Assembly (NCBI RefSeq): GCF_000739375.1
Contig: NZ_CP006704.1
Location: 1 to 64,000 of the forward strand
Length of the DNA: 64,000 nt
Direction of reading: 5' to 3'
Origin: Comamonas testosteroni TK102
GTDB lineage: Bacteria; Pseudomonadota; Gammaproteobacteria; Burkholderiales; Burkholderiaceae_C
Notes under the pieces: generated by a model
The model's database searches: none
What the model was told of the DNA's origin: nothing
What the model saw: the letters and a program-made list of their open reading frames with translations, nothing else
Shown: in pieces, positions 56,538 to 64,000 of the stretch
Layout of the letters: every line of letters begins with the position of its first letter
Position numbering within the stretch: the stretch's first letter is position 1
Position numbers and translations under genes: made by a program

Positions 56538-56915
56538 ATGGCTATCCAAACCACGATGCATCGCATTTCCCCAAGAAAAATGATGAAGACAAAACCCACC
56601 CTCGCCGCCCTCTTGCTGACCATCCTGGCAGGCACTGCCGCCCATGCCGATCAGGCCGCCCAGATGGCGCGCGGCAAAGAGCTGTTCACCACGGCTGCCG
56701 TTCCTGCCTGCGCGGTGTGCCATACCCTCAAGGATGCCGGAGCCGAAGGTGCCATCGGTCCCGTGCTGGACGAGCTGCAGCCCGATGCGGCCCGCGTGGC
56801 CCGTGCCCTGAAGGATGGCATCGGTGCCATGCCCTCCTTCAAGGCCACGATGAGCGAAGCCGACATCGCTGCTGTTGCTCTCTATGTGAGCAAGGCCAGC
56901 GGCGCAGCCAAATAA
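56538..56915 (+). CDS. sorB: Cytochrome c subunit of sulfite dehydrogenase (SorB-like)
   Basis: Small exported cytochrome c of about 125 residues that takes electrons from SorA. A signal peptide (MKTKPTLAALLLTILAGTAAHA) precedes the haem-binding CAVCH motif and, near the end, GIGAMPSFKATMSEADIAAVALYV with the Met ligand. The start is uncertain: GGGGAG lies 7 bases before the ATG at 56538, while ATGs at 56580 and 56583 give a more conventional signal peptide. The gene converges with the methyltransferase gene, with only six bases between the stop codons. Confidence 0.88.
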   Translation: MAIQTTMHRISPRKMMKTKPTLAALLLTILAGTAAHADQAAQMARGKELFTTAAVPACAVCHTLKDAGAEGAIGPVLDELQPDAARVARALKDGIGAMPSFKATMSEADIAAVALYVSKASGAAK

Positions 56916-56921
56916 AGCGGC

Positions 56922-57674
56922 TCAACCGCGTTCTGCGCCATCCAGCGGCATGGCGTAAATCCAGACCTTGTGGCGGCTATTGCCTTGCAGGCAGGCCGTC
57001 GCTTCCACGCCGGGCAGCTGGAAGTCCAGGCTGACCAGCCAGCTGCCGGGCTGCATCTCGGTGGCGGCCTTGACGGCGGCGCGGCCCATGCTCTCGGGCC
57101 GCTGGAACAGATAGACCAGCTGATAGCCGCTCCAGTCGGCCAGCCAGATATCGCCACGCCGCACGCGTGCCCAGGGGCAGCGCAGGGCACTGGCAATCAC
57201 CAGCGGCCAGCTCCACTCCAGGCCCTGGAGACGGGCCTGCGGCAGCTCGCTGCGCAGCGCGCGCAGGCCGTCGCCCATGCCGCAGCCGGCATCCAGCACC
57301 GGTGCCTGGTCGGGCAGCTTCACGACCTCTGCCAATCCTTTGAGCGCATGCAATGGCGTCGGAAAGACGGGAGCATCGCGCCAGGCATTGAGCGGGTAGA
57401 TCAGCAACAGCAAGGCCAGCGGCAGCAACCAGCCCCATGCGGGCAGCTGGCTGGCGCTGAGCACCAGAAACGACAGCGGAAAGCCTGCGGCAATCAGCAG
57501 GCGGCGCCACCAGCTGTTGCCCCAGAGACTGGCGGCCGAGCTGGCGGCACCCGCCAGCAGCAAGGCCAGCCACCAGACGACGATATGACCGAGCGCAAAG
57601 AAGGCGACCCAGGCCAGCAGCCAGGTCAGCAGCGCAGGCAGAGGCCATACCAGGAAAGACGATTTGTTTTCCAT
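56922..57674 (-). CDS. Membrane-anchored class I SAM-dependent methyltransferase
   Basis: A 250-residue protein with about four N-terminal membrane helices (residues 7-95, very rich in Leu, Trp and Ala) followed by a SAM-binding domain: APVLDAGCGMGDGLRALRSELP near 123-144, LQGLEWSWPLVIAS and ARVRRGDIWLADWSGYQLVYLFQRPESM. Proteins of this layout are widespread in betaproteobacteria but of unknown substrate. The start at 57674 (MENKSSFLVWPLPAL) removes a short extension without family character. It converges on sorB. Confidence 0.85.
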   Translation of the reverse strand: MENKSSFLVWPLPALLTWLLAWVAFFALGHIVVWWLALLLAGAASSAASLWGNSWWRRLLIAAGFPLSFLVLSASQLPAWGWLLPLALLLLIYPLNAWRDAPVFPTPLHALKGLAEVVKLPDQAPVLDAGCGMGDGLRALRSELPQARLQGLEWSWPLVIASALRCPWARVRRGDIWLADWSGYQLVYLFQRPESMGRAAVKAATEMQPGSWLVSLDFQLPGVEATACLQGNSRHKVWIYAMPLDGAERG

Positions 57675-57771
57675 CAGATTGTTAATTTTGTGAAGGATCT
57701 TATGCAGGTGTGCTAGCGGGTGATGCAACGCAAGTACTCACTGCACAGCCACTTGTATATTGTGCAAATTA

Positions 57772-57788
57772 CCCCCCCCAAGGGGGGG
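57772..57788. repeat. C8-AA-G7 homopolymer palindrome upstream of the sel1 gene
   Basis: Eight C, two A, seven G about 95 bases before the sel1-repeat lipoprotein start. It forms a GC hairpin and contains two slippage-prone tracts in the promoter region. It is not a normal terminator, because no T run follows it. Confidence 0.6.
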
Positions 57789-57880
57789 TATGCGAGCGTT
57801 CATCTCGCCGTAAAAATTACCATTTTTTGCTTATGTATACTTTTCGGCTTTCACCGGCAGAAAATCAAGAGGAGTGATTC

Positions 57881-58504
57881 ATGCGCCTGGCTCTACCAAG
57901 CCTTTCATTGGCAGCTCTTGCGCTGACGGCATGCGCGGCACAGACGCCGCAGGATCAGCTGGCACCTGCGTCGCCCACGGTGCGCCTGTGCGAAGGCAAC
58001 AACTGCTCCGAGCTGCCGCGCAATGTCGCTACCTTCCGCGGCGAGCCGGTCAACCCGGAAGCCGAACGCCGCCAGGCAGCCCTGGTGCAAAGGGCCGAAG
58101 CCGATCTGCAGAAGACCCAGGCCGATCCTCGCGCCGCCTATGACCTGGGTCTGCGCTATCTGCGCGGCGACGGCGTGGAGCGCAACAGCTATCAGGCCAT
58201 CGAGTGGATGCGCAAGGCCGGCGATGCCGGTCATGGCCCGGCCCAGTTCGCGCTCGGTCGCCTGTATCTGCTGGGTTTTGAAGAAATGGGTCCGGACCCC
58301 GCCGAAGCCGAGGCCTGGCTGTCGCGCGCCGCCGCCAAGGGCTTCAAGGAAGCCAAGTCTCTGCTGCCTCAGGCGCAGGCTGCCAAACAGAATGCTCATG
58401 CTCGCTATCAGGCCATCGAGGACGAACGCAAGTCCTGGAACCGCTGGTACGTGAGTGCGCCCTACTACCTGGTGTGGGGCTCGTCGGGCTGGTATTACCG
58501 CTGA
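57881..58504 (+). CDS. Sel1-repeat lipoprotein
   Basis: A 207-residue exported protein. The signal peptide ends in a lipobox (LALTAC, Cys18), so it is probably a lipoprotein. Two or three Sel1/TPR-like helical repeats follow: RAAYDLGLRYLRGDGVERNSYQAIEWMRKAGDAGHGPAQFALGRLYLLG and EAEAWLSRAAAKGFKEAKSLL. Such repeats make a protein-interaction scaffold. The start MRLALPSL at 57881 follows AAGAGGAG. The next gene, 46 bases on, also encodes an exported lipoprotein and is probably cotranscribed. The precise role is unknown. Confidence 0.88.
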   Translation: MRLALPSLSLAALALTACAAQTPQDQLAPASPTVRLCEGNNCSELPRNVATFRGEPVNPEAERRQAALVQRAEADLQKTQADPRAAYDLGLRYLRGDGVERNSYQAIEWMRKAGDAGHGPAQFALGRLYLLGFEEMGPDPAEAEAWLSRAAAKGFKEAKSLLPQAQAAKQNAHARYQAIEDERKSWNRWYVSAPYYLVWGSSGWYYR

Positions 58505-58550
58505 AGCGCGTCGAGCGCCTCAACATTTTTCATTTGTAGAAAGCATCTCT

Positions 58551-59378
58551 ATGTCCAAGAAGACAACGCTGCGTCTGGCAGCCATCGCATCGGCCCTGGC
58601 ACTGGGCGGTTGCGTGACCCCCGGCGGCGGCACCATTTCCACCGGCACGGCTCCCACGGCGGCCACGGGCGCAGCGGGCGGCGCCACCAGCGTGAATGCC
58701 AATGCCTCTCTGGAGCGCTGCGATGCGCCTCTGGGCACGCTGGCCGTTGACGACGGTCGCGGCAAGGAGTGGTATGCGAGCTTTGGCGCGGCCACAAAGA
58801 TCACCACCATCGAGCCTCTGATCCGTCTGGCCGTGCAGCAGTCCAACTGCTTTGTGATTACCTCCGTCGGCAACAACCGCACCGAAAGCAAGATGTCGGC
58901 GATCACCGACAAGCAGCGCAATTCCGGTGAGTTCCGTGCCGGCTCCAGGCAGCAAAAGGGCCAGCGCGTGGCCGCTGACTACTACATGGAGCCCTCCATC
59001 ATCATCGACAACGATGCCACCGGCCAGCTGGCTGCCGGCGTGGGCGGTCTGTTCGGCAATGTGGGCACGCTGATCGGCGGCGCCATGCAGAGCAAGGCTT
59101 CGGTGGTGACGCTGAGCATGTTCGACATCCGTTCGGGCGTGCAGATCTCCATCTCCGAAGGCAACTCCACGGCGACCAACTTCGGCGCTGCGCTGGGTGC
59201 CTTCGGCGGCGGCGTGGGCGGCGGTCTGGGCGGCTTCTCGCGCACACCGGAAGGCAAGGCCACCGTGGCTGCCTTCATGGACGCCTACAACAATATGGTG
59301 ATCTCGCTGCGCAACTACAAGGCGCAGGAAGTCAAGGGCGGCCTGGGTCGCGGCGGTCAGCTCAAGGTCGGCAAGTAA
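58551..59378 (+). CDS. CsgG/HfaB-like outer-membrane lipoprotein
   Basis: A 275-residue lipoprotein with lipobox ALALGGC. The mature part starts with a low-complexity Gly/Thr/Ala stretch and then LGTLAVDDGRGKEWYASFG and LIRLAVQQSNCFVITSVGNN, which resembles the CsgG/HfaB fold that forms secretion or attachment pores. A glycine-rich region, ALGAFGGGVGGGLGGFSR, lies near residue 220. No curli genes are nearby, so the role is open. The start at 58551 gives the signal peptide; the frame begins at 58455. It pairs with the sel1 lipoprotein upstream and ends in a strong terminator. Confidence 0.75.
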   Translation: MSKKTTLRLAAIASALALGGCVTPGGGTISTGTAPTAATGAAGGATSVNANASLERCDAPLGTLAVDDGRGKEWYASFGAATKITTIEPLIRLAVQQSNCFVITSVGNNRTESKMSAITDKQRNSGEFRAGSRQQKGQRVAADYYMEPSIIIDNDATGQLAAGVGGLFGNVGTLIGGAMQSKASVVTLSMFDIRSGVQISISEGNSTATNFGAALGAFGGGVGGGLGGFSRTPEGKATVAAFMDAYNNMVISLRNYKAQEVKGGLGRGGQLKVGK

Positions 59379-59396
59379 AGCGTCGATCCGAGAACA

Positions 59397-59426
59397 GAAA
59401 AGGGCCTGCAACTGCAGGCCCTTTTT
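59397..59426 (+). terminator. Terminator after the CsgG-like gene
   Basis: AAAGGGCCTGCA (59399-59410), AC, TGCAGGCCCTTT (59413-59424), further T. A 12-bp stem that serves the + strand and, by its A run, also the converging gene. Confidence 0.92.
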
Positions 59427-59462
59427 CATGGCTGGCGCGTTTTCAGCCAGCGCGAGCGAGGC

Positions 59463-60890
59463 TCACTGCAGCTGAAAGATCTTGCCCGGGTTCAGGATGT
59501 TCTTGGGGTCCAGAGCCTGCTTGATGGCACGCATCATCTGCACCGCACCGGCTCCCGCCTCTTCGAGCAAAAAGCCCTGCTTGTGGATGCCGATGCCGTG
59601 CTCGCCCGTGCAGGTGCCGCCCAGCGCAATCGCGCGTGCCACCAGCGTGTGGTTGAGTTGCTCGGCCTGCTGGCGCTGGGCGTCGTTGTCGGGGTCGATC
59701 AGATAGCCGAAGTGGAAGTTGCCGTCGCCCACGTGGCCGACCAGGAAGTAGGGGATGCCGCTGGCATCGGCCTCGGTCACGCATTCCAGCAGCGCATCGG
59801 CCAGGCGGCTGATGGGCACGCAGGCATCGGTGGTGATGCAGCGGCAGCCGGGCACGCTGGAGACGGCCGCGAAATAGGCGTTGTGGCGTGCGGTGAACAG
59901 GCGCGTGCGGTCTTCGGGGCGCTCGGCCCATTCAAAGGCATTGCCACCGAATTCATGGGCAATGTCCTGAACCATCTCGGCCTGCTCCTTCACGCCCGTG
60001 GGCGAGCCGTGGAACTCCATCAGCAGCATGGGCTCCTCACGCAGGGACAGCTTGCTGTAGGCGTTGACCATGCGTACGGAATTCACATCGACCAGTTCCA
60101 CGCGAGCAATGGGAATGCCCATCTGAATGGTCTGGATCACCGTGTGCACGGCGTTTTCGATGCTCGAAAAAGAGCAGATGGCTGCGCTCACCGCTTCGGG
60201 CAGCGGGTAGATGCGTAGTGTGATCTCCGTGAAGATGCCCAGCGTGCCTTCACTGCCCACCAGCAGGCGGGTCAGATCGTAGCCGGCGGCGCTCTTCTTG
60301 GCACGGTTGCCGGTACGCACCACTTCGCCATTGGCCGTCACCACTTCCAGGGCCAGCACGTTCTCGCGCATGGTGCCGTAGCGCACGGCATTGGTGCCGC
60401 TGGCGCGGGTCGAGGTCATGCCGCCGATCGATGCGTCGGCACCGGGATCGATGGGGAAGAAGAAGCCGGTGTCCTTGATGGCTTCGTTCAGGGCCTTGCG
60501 CGTGATGCCGGGCTGCACGGTGATGGTCAGGTCTTCGGTGTTGACCGAGAGCACGCGGTTCATGCGGCTGACGTCGATGGTGATGCCGCCCTGCACGGCC
60601 AGCAGATGGCCTTCCAGCGACGAACCGGCGCCATAGGCAATCACGGGCACGCCGTACTGGTCGCAGAGCCTGACGGCGTCCTGCACGTCCAGGGTGGATT
60701 CGGCAAACACCACGGCTGCCGGCGGGGGCGCCGCAATCGCGCCTTCGTCGCGGCCATGCTGCTCGCGCACGGCCAAGGCCGTGGAGCACTGGCTGCCGAA
60801 ACGTGTTTGCAGAGCCTGCAGAAATTCTTCGGGGATGGGGCGCTGCACGAAATCGGGCTGCAGCGAGGTATGGGCAACGGGTGCGTTCAT
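59463..60890 (-). CDS. FAD-binding oxidoreductase, D-lactate dehydrogenase / glycolate oxidase (GlcD) type
   Basis: Flavoprotein of 475 residues. The PCMH FAD domain has VPVIAYGAGSSLEGHLLAV, GADASIGGMTSTRASGTNAVRYGTMRENVLALEVV and GYDLTRLLVGSEGTLGIFTEITLRIYPLP. The C-terminal domain contains HVGDGNFHFGYLIDP and CTGEHGIGIHKQGFL, with the His residues that bind the 2-hydroxy acid. It is closest to cytochrome-linked D-lactate dehydrogenases. No glcE or glcF partner is adjacent, so it probably acts alone. The promoter lies in the 290-base gap to its right. No other feature was seen there. Confidence 0.92.
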   Translation of the reverse strand: MNAPVAHTSLQPDFVQRPIPEEFLQALQTRFGSQCSTALAVREQHGRDEGAIAAPPPAAVVFAESTLDVQDAVRLCDQYGVPVIAYGAGSSLEGHLLAVQGGITIDVSRMNRVLSVNTEDLTITVQPGITRKALNEAIKDTGFFFPIDPGADASIGGMTSTRASGTNAVRYGTMRENVLALEVVTANGEVVRTGNRAKKSAAGYDLTRLLVGSEGTLGIFTEITLRIYPLPEAVSAAICSFSSIENAVHTVIQTIQMGIPIARVELVDVNSVRMVNAYSKLSLREEPMLLMEFHGSPTGVKEQAEMVQDIAHEFGGNAFEWAERPEDRTRLFTARHNAYFAAVSSVPGCRCITTDACVPISRLADALLECVTEADASGIPYFLVGHVGDGNFHFGYLIDPDNDAQRQQAEQLNHTLVARAIALGGTCTGEHGIGIHKQGFLLEEAGAGAVQMMRAIKQALDPKNILNPGKIFQLQ

Positions 60891-61181
60891 CGGGGTCTCC
60901 AGAGGAGAAAAAGAATACCACCAGGTCCGATCCGGGCGTGTACGTATTGCGCACTAGGCCAGGGCGCAGGAGGCTGCGGCGGCCGGTTTTGCGCATGCCT
61001 TGCCAGGCATCGTGACTTTCGCGGCAGCGCAGCCGCCTTGCGCGAGCACATAGATAAGTTTCGCCCTAGCTAATGAGAATTCAGTGTTTAGGGTTTGTGC
61101 CGGGTGTGCCTATATTGGCAAGCCTCATGGCGTGCGCTGCAGAGCTCGCTTCAAACCAAAAGCAGTTCGGAGGGCGGAGCT

Positions 61182-62180
61182 ATGCGCGATACGGGTCGCA
61201 GATCATTCATTCAGGGGCTGGCCGGGGTGTCGGCGGCAGGCATGCTGGGCGCGGCATGGCATGTGCGTGCCGCGCAGACGCAGGCCTGGCCGGTGCGGCC
61301 CATCAAACTGGTCGTGACCTTTCCGCCGGGCGGCTCCAGCGATATCGTGGCCCGGGTGCTGGCTCCCGCGCTGGCCGAGAAGCTGGGCCAGAGCGTGGTC
61401 ATAGACAACAAGCCCGGTGCGGGCTCGTCGATTGGCGCGCAGATCGTGGCGCACAGCGCCAACGACGGCTACACGCTGCTGGTATCCAATTCGGCGGCGC
61501 TGTCGATAGCGCCATCGCTGCTGCAAAGCCCTGGCTACGACCCCTTGCGCAGCTTCGAACATCTGGCCTACATCGGTGCAGTGCCCACGGTGTTTGTCGT
61601 GCACCCTTCGGTGCCCGTCAACAGCCTGAGCGAGCTGGTGAGCTGGATCAAGGAGCAGCCTGCTCCCGTCGCCTTTGGCAGCGGCGGCGCCGCCTCGGTG
61701 GGCCATCTGGTGGGCGAGCAGTTTGCACAGACGCTCAAGCTGTCCATGGAGCATGTGCCTTACCGCGGCGCCGGCCCCATGCGTGCGGATCTGCTCAGCG
61801 GCCATATCAAGCTGGCCATCGATGCGCTGCCGCAGAACATCGCGCTGCACAAGCAGGGCCGGCTCAAGCTGCTGGCGCTGACATCCTCACGCCGCGTGGC
61901 GCAGGCACCGACGGTGCCCAGCGTGGCCGAACTGGGACTGGCACAGCTGGTCTCGGAGAACTTCGTCGGCATCTCGGCACCGGCTGGCCTGCCCAGGGCT
62001 CTGGCCGAAAAAATCGCCAGCGCGGTGCGGCAGATCAGCGCGCGTCCCGAGTTTGCGCAGACGCTGGAAGCCCAGGGATTCGTGACCCGGGACATGGAAT
62101 CCAAGGCCTTCACCCAGCTGATTGCGGACCAGCATCTGGCCTGGGGAGATATCGCCAAGAAAACAGGTGCAAAACTTTAA
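61182..62180 (+). CDS. Bug-family (TctC-like) extracytoplasmic solute-binding protein
   Basis: Periplasmic binding protein of 332 residues of the tripartite tricarboxylate transporter family, greatly expanded in Comamonas and Bordetella. A signal peptide with twin Arg (GRRSFIQGLAGVSAAGMLGAAWHVRAA) precedes PIKLVVTFPPGGSSDIVARVLAPALAEKLGQSVVIDNKPGAGSSIGA, the family-defining region. VPYRGAGPMRADLLSGHI follows later. GGAGGGCGGAG is just before the ATG at 61182. The transporter membrane subunits are absent, as usual for these orphan binding proteins. The next gene is 15 bases away on the same strand. Confidence 0.94.
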   Translation: MRDTGRRSFIQGLAGVSAAGMLGAAWHVRAAQTQAWPVRPIKLVVTFPPGGSSDIVARVLAPALAEKLGQSVVIDNKPGAGSSIGAQIVAHSANDGYTLLVSNSAALSIAPSLLQSPGYDPLRSFEHLAYIGAVPTVFVVHPSVPVNSLSELVSWIKEQPAPVAFGSGGAASVGHLVGEQFAQTLKLSMEHVPYRGAGPMRADLLSGHIKLAIDALPQNIALHKQGRLKLLALTSSRRVAQAPTVPSVAELGLAQLVSENFVGISAPAGLPRALAEKIASAVRQISARPEFAQTLEAQGFVTRDMESKAFTQLIADQHLAWGDIAKKTGAKL

Positions 62181-62195
62181 GCAGAAGAGACAACG

Positions 62196-63167
62196 ATGAG
62201 CAGCGAGACACTGTATTCACCCCGTAAGCCACGCTATGCCGTGGTGCTGTTTGGCCCCGAAGGCCAGGGCAGTTTCAACGAGTCGGGACTGCGCGGAGCG
62301 CACAAGGCCAGAGAGGCCGGCCACGAGGTCGATGTGCTCTGGGTGGCCGGCCAGTCGGCCCAGCAGCGTGCTGCCGAAATGTCCGCATTGTGCGGCGGTC
62401 GCTACGCGCTGATTCTGGCGCATGGCGGTCAGGGTGACGGTCCGGTGCAGATCCTGGCCGATCGCTGGCCCGAGCAGGCCTTTGCGGTCACGCAGGGCAG
62501 CTGGACGGCAGCCAATGTGGCGCGTTACGAGGTGCTGCAGGAGCAGTCGGCCTTCCTCGCCGGCGTGCTGGCCAGCCAGTGGAGCAAGACGGGCAAGGTG
62601 GGGCATTTCTCGGGCGAGAAGGTGCCGCCGGGTCTGCGTGGCCGTGCGGCCTATGCGGACGGTCTCAGGCGCGCCGGTTTTGAGGGGCAACTCGTCACCC
62701 AGTTCTGTGGTCACCAGCATCGCCCGGGCTGGGCCCGCAGCTGTGTTTCGGCGATGGTCGAGCAGACGGGTCTGGACATTGTGTTTGCCATGCTCGATGG
62801 TGGCCGTCCCGGTGTGACGCAGGCCTGCCGCGCACAAGGCGTGGCGCAGATCGGCAATGTGCTGGACTGGGTGGCGCGCGACCCCGAGGTGTTTGTGGCC
62901 TCGGCGATCTGCGATTCCGGCGAGGCCTTGTTTCGCGCCGTCGAGGACCATGCCAGGGGCCTGCTGCCGCTGGGTGGCTATCGTGCCTTCGGCCTCGAGG
63001 AGCCGAGTCTGGTGCGGCTGGAAATGGGGGCCGGAGTGAGTGCTGCGCAGCGCAGCCTGGTCGAAGACTGGGCGCAGCGTCTGCTGCGCCGCGAGTTCGA
63101 GATTCACCTGGACTATGCCGGGGCCGAGTTCCCCTTGCCGCAGGAGGAACTCAGCGCTGCGGCGTGA
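62196..63167 (+). CDS. BMP-family (basic membrane protein) ligand-binding domain protein, no signal peptide
   Basis: A 323-residue protein with the fold of the BMP/Med family of periplasmic nucleoside-type binding proteins: VVLFGPEGQGSFNESGLRGAHKARE near 16-40, YALILAHGGQGDGPVQ near 70-85, VLQEQSAFLAGVLASQWSKTGKVGHFSG near 113-140, and FVASAICDSGEALFRAVEDHARG. Family members are normally exported, but this one begins MSSETLYSPRKPRYAVVLFG without a signal peptide, so it is probably cytoplasmic. It follows the Bug-type gene by 15 bases and may be translated from the same message, perhaps as a sensor or regulator. No kinase or transporter partner is seen. Confidence 0.8.
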   Translation: MSSETLYSPRKPRYAVVLFGPEGQGSFNESGLRGAHKAREAGHEVDVLWVAGQSAQQRAAEMSALCGGRYALILAHGGQGDGPVQILADRWPEQAFAVTQGSWTAANVARYEVLQEQSAFLAGVLASQWSKTGKVGHFSGEKVPPGLRGRAAYADGLRRAGFEGQLVTQFCGHQHRPGWARSCVSAMVEQTGLDIVFAMLDGGRPGVTQACRAQGVAQIGNVLDWVARDPEVFVASAICDSGEALFRAVEDHARGLLPLGGYRAFGLEEPSLVRLEMGAGVSAAQRSLVEDWAQRLLRREFEIHLDYAGAEFPLPQEELSAAA

Positions 63168-63191
63168 GCAGGAAAGCGCCGCGGCAAGGCC

Positions 63192-63560
63192 TCAGTACTG
63201 CTGAGCGCCCTTGTCGAATTCGGCGCGTGACAGCTGGCCGTTGCGGTCGCTGTCAATCTCTTCGAAGCGCTGGGAAATGGCGGGCAGCTGGCGCGCTTCC
63301 TGCGCGCTGAGCTGACCGTCGCGATTGGCGTCGGCACGCTCGAAGGCCGCCTGCACGCTGTTCTTGGCGGTGGGGGCCTGCTGCACGCCGGTGGCCGCGC
63401 CTGATTGCACGATGCGCGCCGGCTCCTTGCTCTCGCCGACAGTGCCGCTGCCGGTTTGCGCAAAAGCCATGCCGCCGCCGAGGGTGAGTGCGGAGAACAG
63501 CACCACGCTGACGACTTCGAATGACGAGACCTTGCAATTGAGCAGATTCTTCTTGTTCAT
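63192..63560 (-). CDS. Exported EF-hand calcium-binding protein
   Basis: A 122-residue protein with a signal segment (VVSVVLFSALTLGGGMAFAQ) and two complete EF-hand loops near the C-terminus: DANRDGQLSAQE and DSDRNGQLSRAE, with acidic residues at positions 1, 3, 5 and 12. It should bind calcium in the periplasm. The linker between signal and EF-hands is Gln/Ala-rich. An ATG at 63569 is also available, but the Shine-Dalgarno-like AAGGA is better spaced (9 bases) for 63560. It converges with the BMP gene. The role is unknown. Confidence 0.88.
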   Translation of the reverse strand: MNKKNLLNCKVSSFEVVSVVLFSALTLGGGMAFAQTGSGTVGESKEPARIVQSGAATGVQQAPTAKNSVQAAFERADANRDGQLSAQEARQLPAISQRFEEIDSDRNGQLSRAEFDKGAQQY

Positions 63561-63744
63561 GGATGGCATTCCTTCTCTATGCGATAACAGGAGTGCATTG
63601 CACCCTGTGAGGCGGCAAAGGGCCAGCACTTTTGCCTGCTGTTGCCTCAGGCTACATTTGTCTGCGGGCTGTAACGCACAATGGCGGCCGTATCTGAGGG
63701 CCGTGCCGGCCCTGAAAACTCGCAGCTTTGACAAGGGATGACCC

Positions 63745-64000
63745 ATGGGCAACCGCCTCACGCAAATCGCTACCCGCACCGGAGATGACGGAACCACCGG
63801 CCTCGGAGACAACACCCGCGTTTCCAAGAACAGCGGCCGCCCGCATGCCATGGGCGATGTGGATGAACTGAACTCGCATATCGGTCTGCTGCTGTGCGAG
63901 CCGATGCCCCAGGATGTGCGCGACCTGCTGATCGACATCCAGCATCAGCTGTTCAACCTGGGCGGCGAGCTGTCCATGCCGGGCTATGAGCTGCTCAAGG
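63745..64000 (+). CDS. Cob(I)alamin adenosyltransferase, PduO type (partial, cut by the window end)
   Basis: The first 85 residues of an ATP:cob(I)alamin adenosyltransferase, which attaches the adenosyl group to vitamin B12. The diagnostic N-terminal motif TRTGDDGTTGLG is at residues 10-21, followed by HAMGDVDELNSHIGLLLCE and IQHQLFNLGGELSMPG. The start at 63745 has AAGGGATG about 7 bases upstream. The gene continues beyond the window (full proteins are about 190 residues). Neighbours give no further hint of B12 metabolism. Confidence 0.95.
   Translation, partial: MGNRLTQIATRTGDDGTTGLGDNTRVSKNSGRPHAMGDVDELNSHIGLLLCEPMPQDVRDLLIDIQHQLFNLGGELSMPGYELLK

Overview
This 64 kb window is high-GC betaproteobacterial chromosome. 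Gene content and order (dnaA-dnaN-gyrB; mnmG-rsmG-parA-parB; SorAB-type sulfite dehydrogenase; Bug-family binding protein; carboxypeptidase G2-like enzyme) fit the Comamonadaceae, most likely Comamonas of the testosteroni group. The genus is inferred from protein character, not from a search. The window starts exactly at the dnaA start codon, which suggests the record was rotated to that gene. No rRNA, tRNA or CRISPR array was seen.

Layout. 1-5.5 kb: dnaA, dnaN, gyrB. 5.7-18.6 kb: an accessory island. On the minus strand it holds an EcoEI/EcoAI-like type I restriction-modification operon (hsdR, hsdM, a frameshifted hsdS) that continues without a break into a Septu-like pair (AAA ATPase plus HNH nuclease) and a DUF91/NucS-like nuclease with a PUA/EVE-like C-terminus. 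The right part holds an unknown gene, a BcepMu gp16-like DNA-binding protein and a TnsA-like nuclease fused in frame to the tail of an FAD monooxygenase, which looks like transposition debris. 18.8-28.7 kb: a glutathione transferase, a YkgJ protein, a DUF3883 protein, and a heavy-metal efflux operon (czcB-czcA-czcC) followed by its two-component regulator.

29.0-33.3 kb: two AT-rich non-coding stretches flank dinG and are crowded with DnaA boxes. The right one has two copies of the same arrangement: a run of TAG/TAA triplets, a G, 13 bases, then TGTTGATAA. This is the architecture of a DnaA-trio unwinding element. Sampled GC skew on the + strand is C-rich to the left and G-rich to the right whatever the gene orientation, and five parS-like sites lie 4-15 kb to the right. 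I read this as the functional oriC, about 32 kb from dnaA, possibly bipartite.

33.3-49.2 kb: PagL-like lipid A deacylase, Spy-like chaperone, rdgC, thiolase, cueR-copZ copper response, a chemotaxis receptor, an old yellow enzyme, GstA, an FMN reductase, then the origin-proximal housekeeping block mnmG-rsmG-(lysE)-parA-(hydrolase)-parB. 49.2-64 kb: metabolic and envelope genes. These are a class II aldolase-like protein, an M20 carboxypeptidase, a divergent MFS/AraC pair, an ECF sigma/anti-sigma pair upstream of sorAB, a membrane methyltransferase, two outer-envelope lipoproteins, a D-lactate dehydrogenase-like flavoprotein, a Bug-type and a BMP-type binding protein, an EF-hand protein, and the start of a cobalamin adenosyltransferase cut by the window end.

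Functionally the window combines replication and segregation control (DnaA, beta clamp, gyrase, candidate oriC, ParABS), a compact multi-nuclease anti-phage island placed directly behind gyrB, and metal, copper, sulfite and electrophile detoxification.
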